Positions 47,736 to 56,843 of a stretch of DNA of 64,000 nt are shown in pieces. Each line of letters starts with the position of its first letter. The first letter of the stretch is position 1. The notes under the pieces are model-generated. The model was not told where the DNA came from, made no database searches, and saw only the letters and a program-made list of their open reading frames with translations. Made by a program: the position numbers and the translations under genes. The DNA comes from an uncultured Tateyamaria sp. (GTDB lineage Bacteria > Pseudomonadota > Alphaproteobacteria > Rhodobacterales > Rhodobacteraceae): NCBI GenBank assembly GCA_947501275.1, contig CANMVD010000002.1, forward strand, positions 62,001 to 126,000, written 5' to 3'.

Positions 47736-50700
47736 TCAGGCTGCCGAAACGCTGCAGGTACGGAACGGGCCTGTCCCAAACCGGGCAGAATTCTGAGCGA
47801 CAGAAACGTCAAATACCCCACTCAAACCGTCCTGTGCACGCAATCCACCTGGATAAACCCAAGATGGCGAATTTACCGTCACTTCGCGCACCAAGGCGCC
47901 ACTATTCGTCACCCGTACTGTATAAAGCTCACTTTCCTCGCCCAAGGGCACCTCACTCAAATCCCAGCTGTCTCCATCGATGCGCGTGCGTCGGATCCAA
48001 TCGATCTGAACATCTTCACCGTCCCAAGTCACACTCAGATGCACCGGCGCATAGGGACGCAACCCATTGCCGTCAAAGGCGTGCACAACCTGTTCATACG
48101 ACGGATCATCCAGCGCGCGCAGCGCCGGTCCAATCCGGAAGGTCTGTGCAATGCGTCTCAAGTTGGTGCGCAAATCGATCTGAGTCGGAAAGCCGTCCAT
48201 CATCACAACCCACGACCCAACGGGCCAACTCTCGGGCATCAATGCATCCGTCCCCAATTGGCCGCGCAACCGGTGGCTGAGCAAATAGCGCCCCGGCGCC
48301 AGCAACTCCGCATCACGGAATTGCAACAACTCCCACCCATTCGGAGATCCGTCACCGATCGCAACCAGATTGCCGCCATTCAGCAATGCCGCGTCGTCAA
48401 TCGAGGAAAGCGTGCCGCTCATCATCTGAACTTCCAACGCGTCCCCACGGTCAACAATGCCCGTGCGTGCGGCAACCAATTCCGTTTGGCTGAACCCGAT
48501 ATTGGAGCGCGCCGCGACAATGGAATTCAGCGCAAAATCCGCTTCTGTTGGCGATTGATATACAGCAACGCTGCCCGGCCACGGTGTTCCCGTTACTGCG
48601 ACATGGGGCGCGTGCGCCACTTCGTCACCCGTCATCAGTGGCAAGTCCAAAAAGGCAGACGTCAACGGCACCGGTGGCACAAACTCTTTGACCGACGCAA
48701 GCTCGTCCGAAATTTCGGACGGCGTGTAGACTTCGGGCTCAATGCGCACCGCTTCCAGCAGTTGCATCGGCCCATACTCCACCCGGTCCACGCGATAAAG
48801 ACCACTGCCTTCGGACTGATCCGCGGCAACCTCAACCACGTCACCTGCCCCGATGCCGATCTTGGACGGCGGCAAAGCCAGTCGAACAGTGTCACGCGCC
48901 ACGCGCGCCTCGGTCAGCCAGCGTTCGGCAACCTGCCGCCCTTCCGGACGAGTCAAGGCGATCGGCAACTCCGAGGCGCTGACGGCGTGGGTTGCATCAT
49001 CGGCAAGGATGGCCTCTTCGGACAGGACATCGAAATTCCCGTCCGTTTCGACAAAGCGCAAGCGAACACGTCCAGCCAATTCGGCTTCGGACTCGCGCGA
49101 CTGCTCCATCCGGCCCTCAAGATCTGAATTGATCGCAACCCCATCCGGATCAATCGCAATTGCGTCCTGACCCGTGCGCATCACAAAGCGCAGCACACCA
49201 TCCCGCTCAATCGCATCAAACGCATAGCGTAGCATCAGCGGCTGCAAGGCACTGCGCGCATCGTTTACATCGTCAATAATGTAACCGCGCACCAGGCCAT
49301 GCAGCCCCTCAGTGTCGTAGTCTTTCAGCCCAGCGCGGTCACAGATCTCTGCCACCACAGACGCCAGGTATCGTGCCCCTGTCCGCCCGTTGATCCAGTG
49401 CCCCCGCGGATAATTTTCGCCATCCGACCATGTGTCGACAGCATTGGGAAAGAACGGATAAGGCCGCGCATCCCATGCCCATACAAACGCGCGGGACATG
49501 TCAACCATGGGACCATCGTAAAGATCCGAGGACGGATTGTTGCCTGCATCTGCCCAAAATGTGTGCATCGCGCGCAGATATTGGCGCTGAATCAGGTCAT
49601 CACGCGCACCGTTCGAGAACTTGGGAAGGCTGCTTTCTGATGACTTCTGATCGAGGAATTTATTGGGTTCATTGGTGCCTTTGTCGATCGCCGCACACCC
49701 GAGTTCCGTAAACCAAACGGGTTTCGAACGTGGCTCCCAATCGGTTGGCAGGTCAGCACGCACACCACCCACACGCTCATGATGCGAATTGTCCCACCAA
49801 CCGCGAATGTCCTTATACCGCCACACCCAAGGTTCATCAAAAGCACCATCGGTGATCGCAGTCCTGATCTGCGCATCCCGTGCTTCAGATGAACGGTAGA
49901 ACCAGTCATACCCTTCACCACCATCGATGTTCGCACGCAGATAATCGAGGTTGTAGATATCCCCCCAAGCCGCGTCGACGTGCTCTTCGCCATCTCGCCA
50001 GTCGGACAAGGGCATGTAATTGTCGATGCCAATGAAATCGATGTTGTCATCTGCCCACAACGGATCCAGGTGGAAAAACCGATCACCAGATCCGTCCTGC
50101 GGTTGATACCCGAAATACTCGGTCCAGTCTGCCGCATAACTGATCTTGGTTTCCGGACCGAGAATGATACGCACTTGTGCCGCCAAGGCGCGCAAGCGCT
50201 CCACAAAAACAAAACGGTTATCCGCAGCGCGGATCTGGGTGAGCCCGCGCAGTTCTGATCCAATGCAAAAACTGTCCACGCCGCCAGCTGCGCGGCAGAT
50301 CATGGCGTAATGCAGGATGAACCGCGAAAACGACCATTCGTCGGCCGGACCGGAATAGTAGTTCGATGTTCCAGACTGCCAATTCAAATTGAAGTCTGAC
50401 GCGGTCACGGTGCCGAAGAATGCATCAACTTGCGCTTCCGCCGCCGCTGTCCCGTCCGGCGAACCCGTCACCCCAGGAGCCTTTGACAACGTGATACGTC
50501 CACGCCACGGCAAACGCGGCTGCGTCCCGCTGTCCGAATAAGGATCAGGCAGTACATTCCCCTCCAACTGATCCATCAGAATGAAGGGGTAAAACATCAC
50601 AGCTTTGCCCGCTTCCCGTAACGCGACAATGGCTTCACGAACGGACTCATCCGCCGGTGTACCACCATAGATCGGACGCCCGTCCAGTTCGGTGATCTCC

Positions 50701-51680
50701 TCTACCCCTTCGCGCAGGACCCCGCAGGCGGACCAACGCATATTGGAGCCTTCAATATCCTTGCGCTCAACCTTCGGGCGGACTGTGCACTCACCGCAGC
50801 GCAGATCATTCCCGAACCACGACACGATCAAGGACGCAGCCCCGCAGTTTGGCAACTCATCATTCAGCGCATCAAGAGATGAGCTGAAATCCGAAATCCC
50901 CGCTGGCGTGTTCACATTCGCACTCCAGCGGCCCCGGTTCTTGTCCTGATAGGTGACAGGTGTCGTAGCCAGTGAATACTCCCCCGTGCCCGGCATCAGC
51001 GCGACGGCCTGAACGGCCCGGGTCATCTCTTCCTCCGCGTCCACCTGGCCGGCTTGTTCGGGCCTCACAACTTCAAACGAAAATTGCGGCACACGGTTGC
51101 CAAAGGCAGAGAGCTGCAAATTCTCGATCACAACATAGGCCGTGCCGCGGTAGGCAGGCACCATACCCTGCCCTTCAATGGCCTCCATCAACGGATCAGG
51201 CAACTGGTCCTGTGAACCGGTATACACCGTCATGTTCAAATCAGGCGCAGCCAGTTCTTCACCATCCGCCCAAACCCGACCAATCCGGACAATCTCGCCC
51301 TCACACACAGCCAATGCGAGGCTGACAGAATAGGAATAGGTGCGGGTCTCAGGCTGTTTGGGCGCACTTCCCTTGCCACCACCCCCTGTCACCTTGGTGG
51401 TCTCCAGAAAGTCCGAGGTCCAGATCACCTGCCCACCCAAACGCATGCGACCGTATAGCTGGGAAATGGGATTGCCCTCGCCAGATCCCGTCAGACGAAA
51501 ACGATCCACCTTGCCGCTTTCAACAACCGAGGAGCCCTGCCCCAACAGGCGTTGATCAATAACCCGCCCCAAGGTCGCGCCCGCAGCGCGCCCAAGAACG
51601 GCGGCAGACAGTCCGGCAAATGTACCGCCAATAGAACCGCCAACAGCAGCCCCTGCAGCAGATAGAAGAATGGTCGCCAT
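47736..51680 (-). CDS. GTA gp15, host-contact/baseplate megatron protein with TIM-barrel-like domain
   Basis: This 1314-residue protein is the large tail-tip component of the gene transfer agent (homologue of rcc01698 in Rhodobacter capsulatus). After a glycine/alanine-rich hydrophobic N-terminus it has a phage tail-protein region, a glycoside-hydrolase TIM-barrel-like domain around residues 430-750 (VDSFCIGSELRGLTQIRA, YFGYQPQDGSGDRFFHLDPLWADDNIDFIGIDNYMP, WFTELGCAAIDKG) and a long C-terminal putative tail domain. It is last in the GTA cluster, overlapping gp14 by one base (TGATG). Confidence 0.95.
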   Translation of the reverse strand: MATILLSAAGAAVGGSIGGTFAGLSAAVLGRAAGATLGRVIDQRLLGQGSSVVESGKVDRFRLTGSGEGNPISQLYGRMRLGGQVIWTSDFLETTKVTGGGGKGSAPKQPETRTYSYSVSLALAVCEGEIVRIGRVWADGEELAAPDLNMTVYTGSQDQLPDPLMEAIEGQGMVPAYRGTAYVVIENLQLSAFGNRVPQFSFEVVRPEQAGQVDAEEEMTRAVQAVALMPGTGEYSLATTPVTYQDKNRGRWSANVNTPAGISDFSSSLDALNDELPNCGAASLIVSWFGNDLRCGECTVRPKVERKDIEGSNMRWSACGVLREGVEEITELDGRPIYGGTPADESVREAIVALREAGKAVMFYPFILMDQLEGNVLPDPYSDSGTQPRLPWRGRITLSKAPGVTGSPDGTAAAEAQVDAFFGTVTASDFNLNWQSGTSNYYSGPADEWSFSRFILHYAMICRAAGGVDSFCIGSELRGLTQIRAADNRFVFVERLRALAAQVRIILGPETKISYAADWTEYFGYQPQDGSGDRFFHLDPLWADDNIDFIGIDNYMPLSDWRDGEEHVDAAWGDIYNLDYLRANIDGGEGYDWFYRSSEARDAQIRTAITDGAFDEPWVWRYKDIRGWWDNSHHERVGGVRADLPTDWEPRSKPVWFTELGCAAIDKGTNEPNKFLDQKSSESSLPKFSNGARDDLIQRQYLRAMHTFWADAGNNPSSDLYDGPMVDMSRAFVWAWDARPYPFFPNAVDTWSDGENYPRGHWINGRTGARYLASVVAEICDRAGLKDYDTEGLHGLVRGYIIDDVNDARSALQPLMLRYAFDAIERDGVLRFVMRTGQDAIAIDPDGVAINSDLEGRMEQSRESEAELAGRVRLRFVETDGNFDVLSEEAILADDATHAVSASELPIALTRPEGRQVAERWLTEARVARDTVRLALPPSKIGIGAGDVVEVAADQSEGSGLYRVDRVEYGPMQLLEAVRIEPEVYTPSEISDELASVKEFVPPVPLTSAFLDLPLMTGDEVAHAPHVAVTGTPWPGSVAVYQSPTEADFALNSIVAARSNIGFSQTELVAARTGIVDRGDALEVQMMSGTLSSIDDAALLNGGNLVAIGDGSPNGWELLQFRDAELLAPGRYLLSHRLRGQLGTDALMPESWPVGSWVVMMDGFPTQIDLRTNLRRIAQTFRIGPALRALDDPSYEQVVHAFDGNGLRPYAPVHLSVTWDGEDVQIDWIRRTRIDGDSWDLSEVPLGEESELYTVRVTNSGALVREVTVNSPSWVYPGGLRAQDGLSGVFDVSVAQNSARFGTGPFRTCSVSAA

Positions 51681-52129
51681 CAGAGGACCTCCTCAAAAGG
51701 AAATGCAAAGCGCGCCACGATCCGGCGCGCCCAAGGGGTGCTGAGCGGGCTTTCCACAACGCCGTGCCCGCTATAGGCGTGCACAAAGCGTGCCTCAGAG
51801 CCAACCTGCGTCTGTATGCCCAGATGCTTTGCGACAGCACCGGCTTTCATACGAAACAAAACCACGTCGCCAGCCGCGGCATCCGCGATGTCCTTGGAAC
51901 ACAGGTGTCGCATCGCAGCCGCCCACAACCGCTCTTCGCCCTGCGGCTCGGACCAGTCCATTGTGTAGGCGGGCGGTACTTCCGGCTCTGCCCCGAGAAC
52001 GCCGCGCCAGACACCGCGCACAAGGCCAAGGCAATCGCACCCCGCTCCCTGCCGTGCCATCTGATGCACATATGGCGTGCCAATCCACTCGCGGGCGACA
52101 GCCACAACTTGTTCAGACGAAGCACTCAT
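51680..52129 (-). CDS. GTA gp14, NlpC/P60 family cell-wall peptidase
   Basis: This 149-residue protein is the tail peptidase of the GTA (rcc01697 homologue). The NlpC/P60 core shows the catalytic cysteine in GAGCDCLGLVRGVW and the histidine in VAKHLGIQT. It should help the particle cross the recipient's peptidoglycan. ATG 52129 overlaps the gp13 stop as ATGA; its stop shares one base with the gp15 start. Confidence 0.94.
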   Translation of the reverse strand: MSASSEQVVAVAREWIGTPYVHQMARQGAGCDCLGLVRGVWRGVLGAEPEVPPAYTMDWSEPQGEERLWAAAMRHLCSKDIADAAAGDVVLFRMKAGAVAKHLGIQTQVGSEARFVHAYSGHGVVESPLSTPWARRIVARFAFPFEEVL

Positions 52130-53013
52130 CGGCGGCTCCCCCCGGTATTGGCACCAGCCTGAGTAGGATAAGCCATCATCCAATCTTCGCTGGGCAGGTC
52201 CGGGAAACCCTGAAAGTTCAGCAAGTTGTTGAACTTCAATCGGCATGTTTCAAAGCGTTTGTCACACCCGGCTGTCAAGCGCATGGTCTCACCATCCAAG
52301 CCGGATGCACGAACGGGCTCCCACAGCTCGATACGGCGGACACCATCACGCACAAGATCGCTCTTGATCATGCCCCACAGGCCCGCGCCGGTTTCAGACA
52401 CAACATCCAAACGGCCGCGCTGAAACCACAAGGGCTCAAACCCGTTCAAGTCATCCCACTCAAAAACGCGCCCTTCGATCACCCGATCAACGGGTCCCTC
52501 ATGGACATATCCCGGCGCGCTCAGGTCAAATGCGCAATTTGCATCCCCCAAAACAGCCGTACACGGCTTTTGGTAAATACGACCCAGCGGGCGATTCAAT
52601 GCTTCGGTCAATCCGCGCAACTCGGCCTGGAAGGCGCCGCCCGAGCGGTGGATCTCGCCGATGGTCCCGCGAAACTGCAGCCAGCGCACGTCGGGCTCGG
52701 CCCAGTTGACCAGCCACGCCGTTACCTCCGCGCCATCAAAGCGACCCGCTTCGATTTCATCTTCACGCACGGATGCATCGCTCAGGGCACCCAGGGCTTC
52801 AGTGTTGTCCACGCTGAGGCCCGTACTTTGGGCCAAGGCCGCAGCACTCAGCCCGGTATCTGCGCGAAAGGTGATACCATCAAAACTCAGATCACAGTCG
52901 TGATCGGTAAATCCAAACGATGTTCCATCGGCCCGGTTGATCGCCCACGCCCTGCACAGGGTCGTCAGGCCGCTGGCGGCGTGTTCCAGAAACGCCTCGC
53001 TCTGCCCCGCCAT
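52126..53013 (-). CDS. GTA gp13, tail hub protein (DUF2163)
   Basis: This 295-residue homologue of rcc01696 is the baseplate hub of the GTA. Four cysteines in the C-terminal half (KPCTAV, ANCAFD, GCDKRF, ETCRLK) form the C-x8-C...C-x6-C pattern that holds an iron-sulfur cluster in the R. capsulatus particle and in lambda-type tail tip proteins. Start and stop overlap neighbouring genes, so it is coupled in the late GTA transcript. Confidence 0.94.
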   Translation of the reverse strand: MAGQSEAFLEHAASGLTTLCRAWAINRADGTSFGFTDHDCDLSFDGITFRADTGLSAAALAQSTGLSVDNTEALGALSDASVREDEIEAGRFDGAEVTAWLVNWAEPDVRWLQFRGTIGEIHRSGGAFQAELRGLTEALNRPLGRIYQKPCTAVLGDANCAFDLSAPGYVHEGPVDRVIEGRVFEWDDLNGFEPLWFQRGRLDVVSETGAGLWGMIKSDLVRDGVRRIELWEPVRASGLDGETMRLTAGCDKRFETCRLKFNNLLNFQGFPDLPSEDWMMAYPTQAGANTGGSRR

Positions 53014-53645
53014 CAGACCCGCACCTCGACAACAGGCACATTGGGCACGTCACCCGCCTGAAAACTTGCAACGGATGTCTGAATGCGATCCGCATCAAAG
53101 CGCACCGGCACATCAAACTCAAATCCAGCCTTCACGGCCACATCGATATCCGGGGGATGTTGAAAGGTGATGAGACCGGAGTTGATGTCAATCTCGTAGT
53201 CCACCCCCTCCTGCATCGCGTCATTCTCAAGTCCAACAAGCACCGTGCCCAACACGGGTTTGCGGATCGGACGGGCATAGCTGTGAACACCGCTGCGATA
53301 AGTCTTCAGCAAGCCAAATGTCTGCTGCACGCCATCCCCCTTGCCAATCACCTGATCAAGAAACGTAGGCGCAACACTGGCAGCCGAGGATTTGTGATCC
53401 GACCAATCCTTCCAGCGAAACCCGTACATCTGGCCCATGCGGGCCTCGAAAAACGCGATCAGCGTCTCGATGTCGTCAAGGGACCGCATTCCCAACCCCG
53501 CATCATAACGGCGGCGGGAATGCGCCCACGGTGTGTTGCGCTCTTCGAACCCATTGGCCAGCGTCACCACTTCGGTGCGCCGCTCAGGCCCCCCAACCGA
53601 GCCAAAGCTCAAAGAGGCGGGAAATCGTACTTCGTGGAAATTCAT
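53013..53645 (-). CDS. GTA gp12, distal tail protein (DUF2460)
   Basis: This 210-residue protein of DUF2460 (rcc01695 homologue) opens MNFHEVRFPASLSFGSVGGP and contains RRRYDAGLGMRSLDDIETLI and YGFRWKDWSDHKS, the family hallmarks. It forms the distal ring joining the tail tube to the hub. Shares one base with gp13. Confidence 0.94.
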   Translation of the reverse strand: MNFHEVRFPASLSFGSVGGPERRTEVVTLANGFEERNTPWAHSRRRYDAGLGMRSLDDIETLIAFFEARMGQMYGFRWKDWSDHKSSAASVAPTFLDQVIGKGDGVQQTFGLLKTYRSGVHSYARPIRKPVLGTVLVGLENDAMQEGVDYEIDINSGLITFQHPPDIDVAVKAGFEFDVPVRFDADRIQTSVASFQAGDVPNVPVVEVRV

Positions 53646-53666
53646 GGCATCTGCTCCCCTTCAAGT

Positions 53667-54329
53667 TCAGCGGTTGCGGTTGGAACGGGCCAGCGCCCGG
53701 TTCATCTGCGCTGCGATCTGGTTCTGGCTGCGCCCAAAGCTCTGGACATCAGGCGTTGTGATGTTCATCACGACTGTGTTGCTGCCGCCGCCGCCACCAC
53801 GCACACCCAACTTGCCATCCGGGCCACGGGCCAAGGGCATGATGGCCTCCGGGCCCGCCTCGCCCATCACGCCCATCCCGCCACGCATCCCAAACGGTGT
53901 GGCACCGCTGACAATACCGCCAGACGCGAAAGGCATCACGCGGCCCTGAGAAAACGGTGCGCCATCTGCGAACGGCAAGATGTTCTGCATAAATCCACCC
54001 ACACCGGTGGCAATCAGACCACCAAAGTGATCCGTCACCGGCTTTATTGCGGCGTTATATGTGGATTGGGCCATGGCATTGGCCAAAGTGTTCATCGCAT
54101 CCGAAAGGCTCAACCCATCAAACGCCAAGCCGTCAAACGCCTTGCGCAAGCCCTTGGACAATCCCTTGTCGAGGCTCGCAACGTCCTTACCCGTCGCCGA
54201 CAGGCTTTCGCGCATCCGGCGCAACTCGCTGTCAAAGCTCGACACCATGACAGACGTGGCATCAAGTGTCTGACGCAGGCCATCTGTCTCGATGTCCAGG
54301 CTTTCGATCTCGTCTTTGTAATCGGTCAT
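53667..54329 (-). CDS. GTA gp11, short tail tape measure protein
   Basis: This 220-residue protein matches the short GTA tape measure (rcc01694). It has an N-terminal helical stretch (LRQTLDATSVMVSSFDSELRRMRES), a hydrophobic centre (GGLIATGVGGFMQNILPFADG), the phage tape-measure signature GVMGEAGPEAIMPLARGPDG and a glycine-rich tail. Its shortness fits the very short GTA tail. It overlaps gp10.1 as ATGA. Confidence 0.93.
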   Translation of the reverse strand: MTDYKDEIESLDIETDGLRQTLDATSVMVSSFDSELRRMRESLSATGKDVASLDKGLSKGLRKAFDGLAFDGLSLSDAMNTLANAMAQSTYNAAIKPVTDHFGGLIATGVGGFMQNILPFADGAPFSQGRVMPFASGGIVSGATPFGMRGGMGVMGEAGPEAIMPLARGPDGKLGVRGGGGGSNTVVMNITTPDVQSFGRSQNQIAAQMNRALARSNRNR

Positions 54330-54541
54330 TCCTGATCCCCTTCATTCTCGTCCGGCCAGGCAGCCATCAAAGCATCCAACCCCTCACTGAGCAGCGGGGC
54401 AGATTGGCTCGGATCACCCAGCATCAACTGCAGTTCAGCTGGAGTCAGTGCCCAGAACACCGACGGTTCAAGGCGCAAACCCTGCACTCCGGCCCGCAAC
54501 AAGGCGGGCCAGTCCAGTCCCTCAGGCGACGCGTTGCTCAT
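54326..54541 (-). CDS. GTA gp10.1, tail assembly chaperone (rcc01693 type)
   Basis: This 71-residue protein has the conserved GLDWPALLRAGVQGLRLEPSVFWALTPAELQLMLG core of the rcc01693 family, similar to phage tail assembly chaperones. It sits between gp10 and the tape measure gene and overlaps both as ATGA. Confidence 0.92.
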   Translation of the reverse strand: MSNASPEGLDWPALLRAGVQGLRLEPSVFWALTPAELQLMLGDPSQSAPLLSEGLDALMAAWPDENEGDQE

Positions 54542-54855
54542 GCGCCGGGCACCACAAAAGCGCGCGCGATCAACTGTGCTGCCACTCGGGCAGCAGCCAT
54601 TGGCCCACCTTCAATGTCGGCGTGATCCAACGCGGCCGGGTCAATATCACATTGGCCTCCGCGCACACCGGCCTTGAGCAAGGCCAACACATCCGCGCTC
54701 GAAAAACGGCCCTGCTCGAACCGTTCCACCAATGCAACCAGCGATGGCTCGGACAGTTCAGCCTCAAGTCCGGCCAAGGCCCCAAGGGTCAGTCGCAAAC
54801 TGTGCGGGCGACCCTCAATGACCAGCTCAACCTCTCCCCTCCAAGGATTGGTCAT
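54538..54855 (-). CDS. GTA gp10, gene transfer agent family protein (tail assembly chaperone-like)
   Basis: This 105-residue protein (rcc01692 type) starts MTNPWRGEVELVIEGRPHSLRLTLGALAGLEAEL and has the SADVLALLKAGVRGG segment typical of GTA gp10, probably a tail assembly chaperone partner of gp10.1. It lies four bases after gp9. Confidence 0.92.
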   Translation of the reverse strand: MTNPWRGEVELVIEGRPHSLRLTLGALAGLEAELSEPSLVALVERFEQGRFSSADVLALLKAGVRGGQCDIDPAALDHADIEGGPMAAARVAAQLIARAFVVPGA

Positions 54856-54859
54856 GGGC

Positions 54860-55276
54860 TCAAACCAGCGCCGTAAAGTTCAGCGCACCGGCAGACGCCA
54901 TGGTCATCTCATAAGTGGCCTCACCATTGTGATTGCCACTGTACTCGATGGCCGTGATCTGGAACGGGCCCTCGATCACACCAAAGTCAGGCACAATGAC
55001 CTGAAAATCCGGTGTCTCACCATCAAAAAAGATCTGGCGCGCGCGCTCATCCGTGCCTTCATCCTTGAACACACCCGAGCCCGACAAACTGGCCGAGCGT
55101 ACCCCCGCACCGGCCAGCAATTCACGCCACCCGCCCGTGCTTTCCAGACTGGTGACATCCACCGTCTCCGCGTTAAAACTGACGCGCGTGGCCCGCAGAC
55201 CCGCAATCGTCTCGAACTGGCCATCCGAGGTCATGTCGACCTTGATCAGCAGGTCCTTGCCATTCTGAGCACCCAT
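54860..55276 (-). CDS. GTA gp9, major tail (tube) protein
   Basis: This 138-residue phage major tail protein of the TP901-1-like family (rcc01691 homologue) opens MGAQNGKDLLIKVDMTSDGQFETIAGLRATRVSFNAETVDVT and ends with AIEYSGNHNGEATYEMTMASAGAL. It forms the tail tube. A 57-base gap separates it from gp8. Confidence 0.94.
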   Translation of the reverse strand: MGAQNGKDLLIKVDMTSDGQFETIAGLRATRVSFNAETVDVTSLESTGGWRELLAGAGVRSASLSGSGVFKDEGTDERARQIFFDGETPDFQVIVPDFGVIEGPFQITAIEYSGNHNGEATYEMTMASAGALNFTALV

Positions 55277-55333
55277 AGGTTTTCTCCGTTTGAATTGAAT
55301 GTGTTAGAGATCGGCGATTGGATAATCGTCGCG

Positions 55334-55744
55334 TTAGGTATCTTCGACGCGGGCGCGAAAGATCAGATCGATCTTGCGCCCCGTGCCTTTGTCGATCTTG
55401 TCCGCACGCGCCCGCAGAAAACGCATCGACACCAAGCGCCCGCGCGTCATTGGCAGATCAGCCTCGTTGAGGACATCGCACACAGCGCCGCCAACTTCCT
55501 TGGCGGCGCTGAAACCCGGCGCTTCGGTGACGACAGACACAGTAAAACGATGCGCGGCACCGCCCCCTGTCTTGTCGTCCTGCGCACGGACCTCTTCGGG
55601 GCCAAGCGTGACATAAAGGCTGGGCAACGTACCCGACGGCACAGCATCATAAATCGCCGTGCCCACCAGCGCCTGAAGCGCCGGATCGGCGCTTAACGCC
55701 GTGTAGACAGCGCCCTGAAGCGCCGCTGAAATGGCATAGCTCAT
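55334..55744 (-). CDS. GTA gp8, tail terminator (DUF3168)
   Basis: This 136-residue DUF3168 protein (rcc01690 homologue) has ALQGAVYTALSADPALQALVGTAIYDAVP, SLYVTLGPEEV and the FLRARADKIDKGTGRKIDLIFRARVE end. It caps the tail at the head-tail joint. It overlaps gp7 as ATGA. Confidence 0.93.
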   Translation of the reverse strand: MSYAISAALQGAVYTALSADPALQALVGTAIYDAVPSGTLPSLYVTLGPEEVRAQDDKTGGGAAHRFTVSVVTEAPGFSAAKEVGGAVCDVLNEADLPMTRGRLVSMRFLRARADKIDKGTGRKIDLIFRARVEDT

Positions 55745-56079
55745 ATCGCCACCTCTTCATCTGCCATGCAAATCAGGTACTGGCCCTTGGGATCGCGCTC
55801 CGCCACGGAACGAATGTGAAAAACCCGGGCACCATCACGCAAACGCTGCTGGGACACCGGACGCTCTGGATGGCCAACAGGCGCGCCGCGCACCACAATC
55901 GTGTAGGGCACCATCGACACCGGCACAGCGCCGCTCTGGGTCTCGCGACCGGTTCGGGCCGTCACCTCGGCCCACAGCACGCCCAACGGGGTCCATGTCT
56001 CGGTGTATCCGCCCGCCTCATCCGCAACGCGGGTGGCCGTCTCCAATGTGAGACGCCTGTTCAATCGCGGCCCGCTCAT
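55741..56079 (-). CDS. GTA gp7, head-tail adaptor/stopper
   Basis: This 112-residue phage head-tail joining protein (rcc01689 homologue) begins MSGPRLNRRLTLETATRVADEAGGYTETW, with the QRLRDGARVFHIRSVAERDPKGQYLICMADEE core. It closes the portal channel. ATG 56079 overlaps the gp6 stop as ATGA. Confidence 0.93.
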   Translation of the reverse strand: MSGPRLNRRLTLETATRVADEAGGYTETWTPLGVLWAEVTARTGRETQSGAVPVSMVPYTIVVRGAPVGHPERPVSQQRLRDGARVFHIRSVAERDPKGQYLICMADEEVAI

Positions 56080-56675
56080 GCCACACGACCCGCACTCAAT
56101 CGCATCACACGATACCGCTCGATCAGGCTGGACACGCCAAAGGGCATACATCCTTCGCTGAGGGCGGTCTCATCGCGGAACTCGTAGTAATGGGCCGCCA
56201 GCAACTTCACCGCATGTTGCAAATCCGCCGGAATGTCCGCCCACACAATGCCAAAGCCCGCGCGAAACGCGACCTCGACCGAGCCGGCCTCGGGAATGTT
56301 CGGCAAACAGGCGTGCACTGCCCGCAATTGGGGGGCATGCATATCGCGCTGCAACCAATACTGATCAGTCGGGACATCGACACGGTTGCCCGCACGATCC
56401 ACCTGAACGCAGTTGGTCACCGCCAGAACCGGAGCCACCGGCAAGGCCTGCTGGTCCGGTCTGCGCCACTCGGCATAGGCACAGGTAAAGTCCCGCTCCA
56501 GCAGCACCTTGCCCGTGCGCGCCTCTACAGCTGCCAAAGCAGCCCGCAAAAAGCTCGCCAAAACAGCATCCTGTACGCTGTCCGTGGTAAAACCACTGCC
56601 CAGGCGCAAATGCGCCTTGAATTCTTCAACCGGCAGCGCGACGTCTGGCACCGTGGTCTCTTCGATCAACATCAT
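56076..56675 (-). CDS. GTA gp6, head-tail connector/adaptor
   Basis: This 199-residue phage connector protein (rcc01688 homologue, gp6-like family) shows VALPVEEFKAHLRLGSGFTTD, LLERDFTCAYAEWRRPDQQAL and the C-terminal LLAAHYYEFRDETALSEG. GGAG lies seven bases before ATG 56675. It binds the portal ring. Confidence 0.93.
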   Translation of the reverse strand: MMLIEETTVPDVALPVEEFKAHLRLGSGFTTDSVQDAVLASFLRAALAAVEARTGKVLLERDFTCAYAEWRRPDQQALPVAPVLAVTNCVQVDRAGNRVDVPTDQYWLQRDMHAPQLRAVHACLPNIPEAGSVEVAFRAGFGIVWADIPADLQHAVKLLAAHYYEFRDETALSEGCMPFGVSSLIERYRVMRLSAGRVA

Positions 56676-56843
56676 GGAACATCTCCACCGAATATTTGCC
56701 CCTGCCCTCAATTGATCCGGGCGCGCGCCTGTCCGCGTTGCTCGGACGGAGGGGAGCAGCTAGACAACACGGCGCACGTTTGCGCGCGCCCGGTACCGGG
56801 GCAGCAGGCCATCACCCACTTCCCCGGCCATCCACAACAGCGG
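56676..56843 (-). other. Intergenic region between GTA capsid gene and gp6 with strong hairpin
   Basis: Minus strand: GGCGCGCG, loop CAAA, CGTGCGCC makes an 8-bp stem (one G-U pair), next to CCCGGTACCGGG. There is no real T-tract. It follows the capsid gene and may protect or shorten the capsid transcript to raise capsid yield. Confidence 0.5.
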
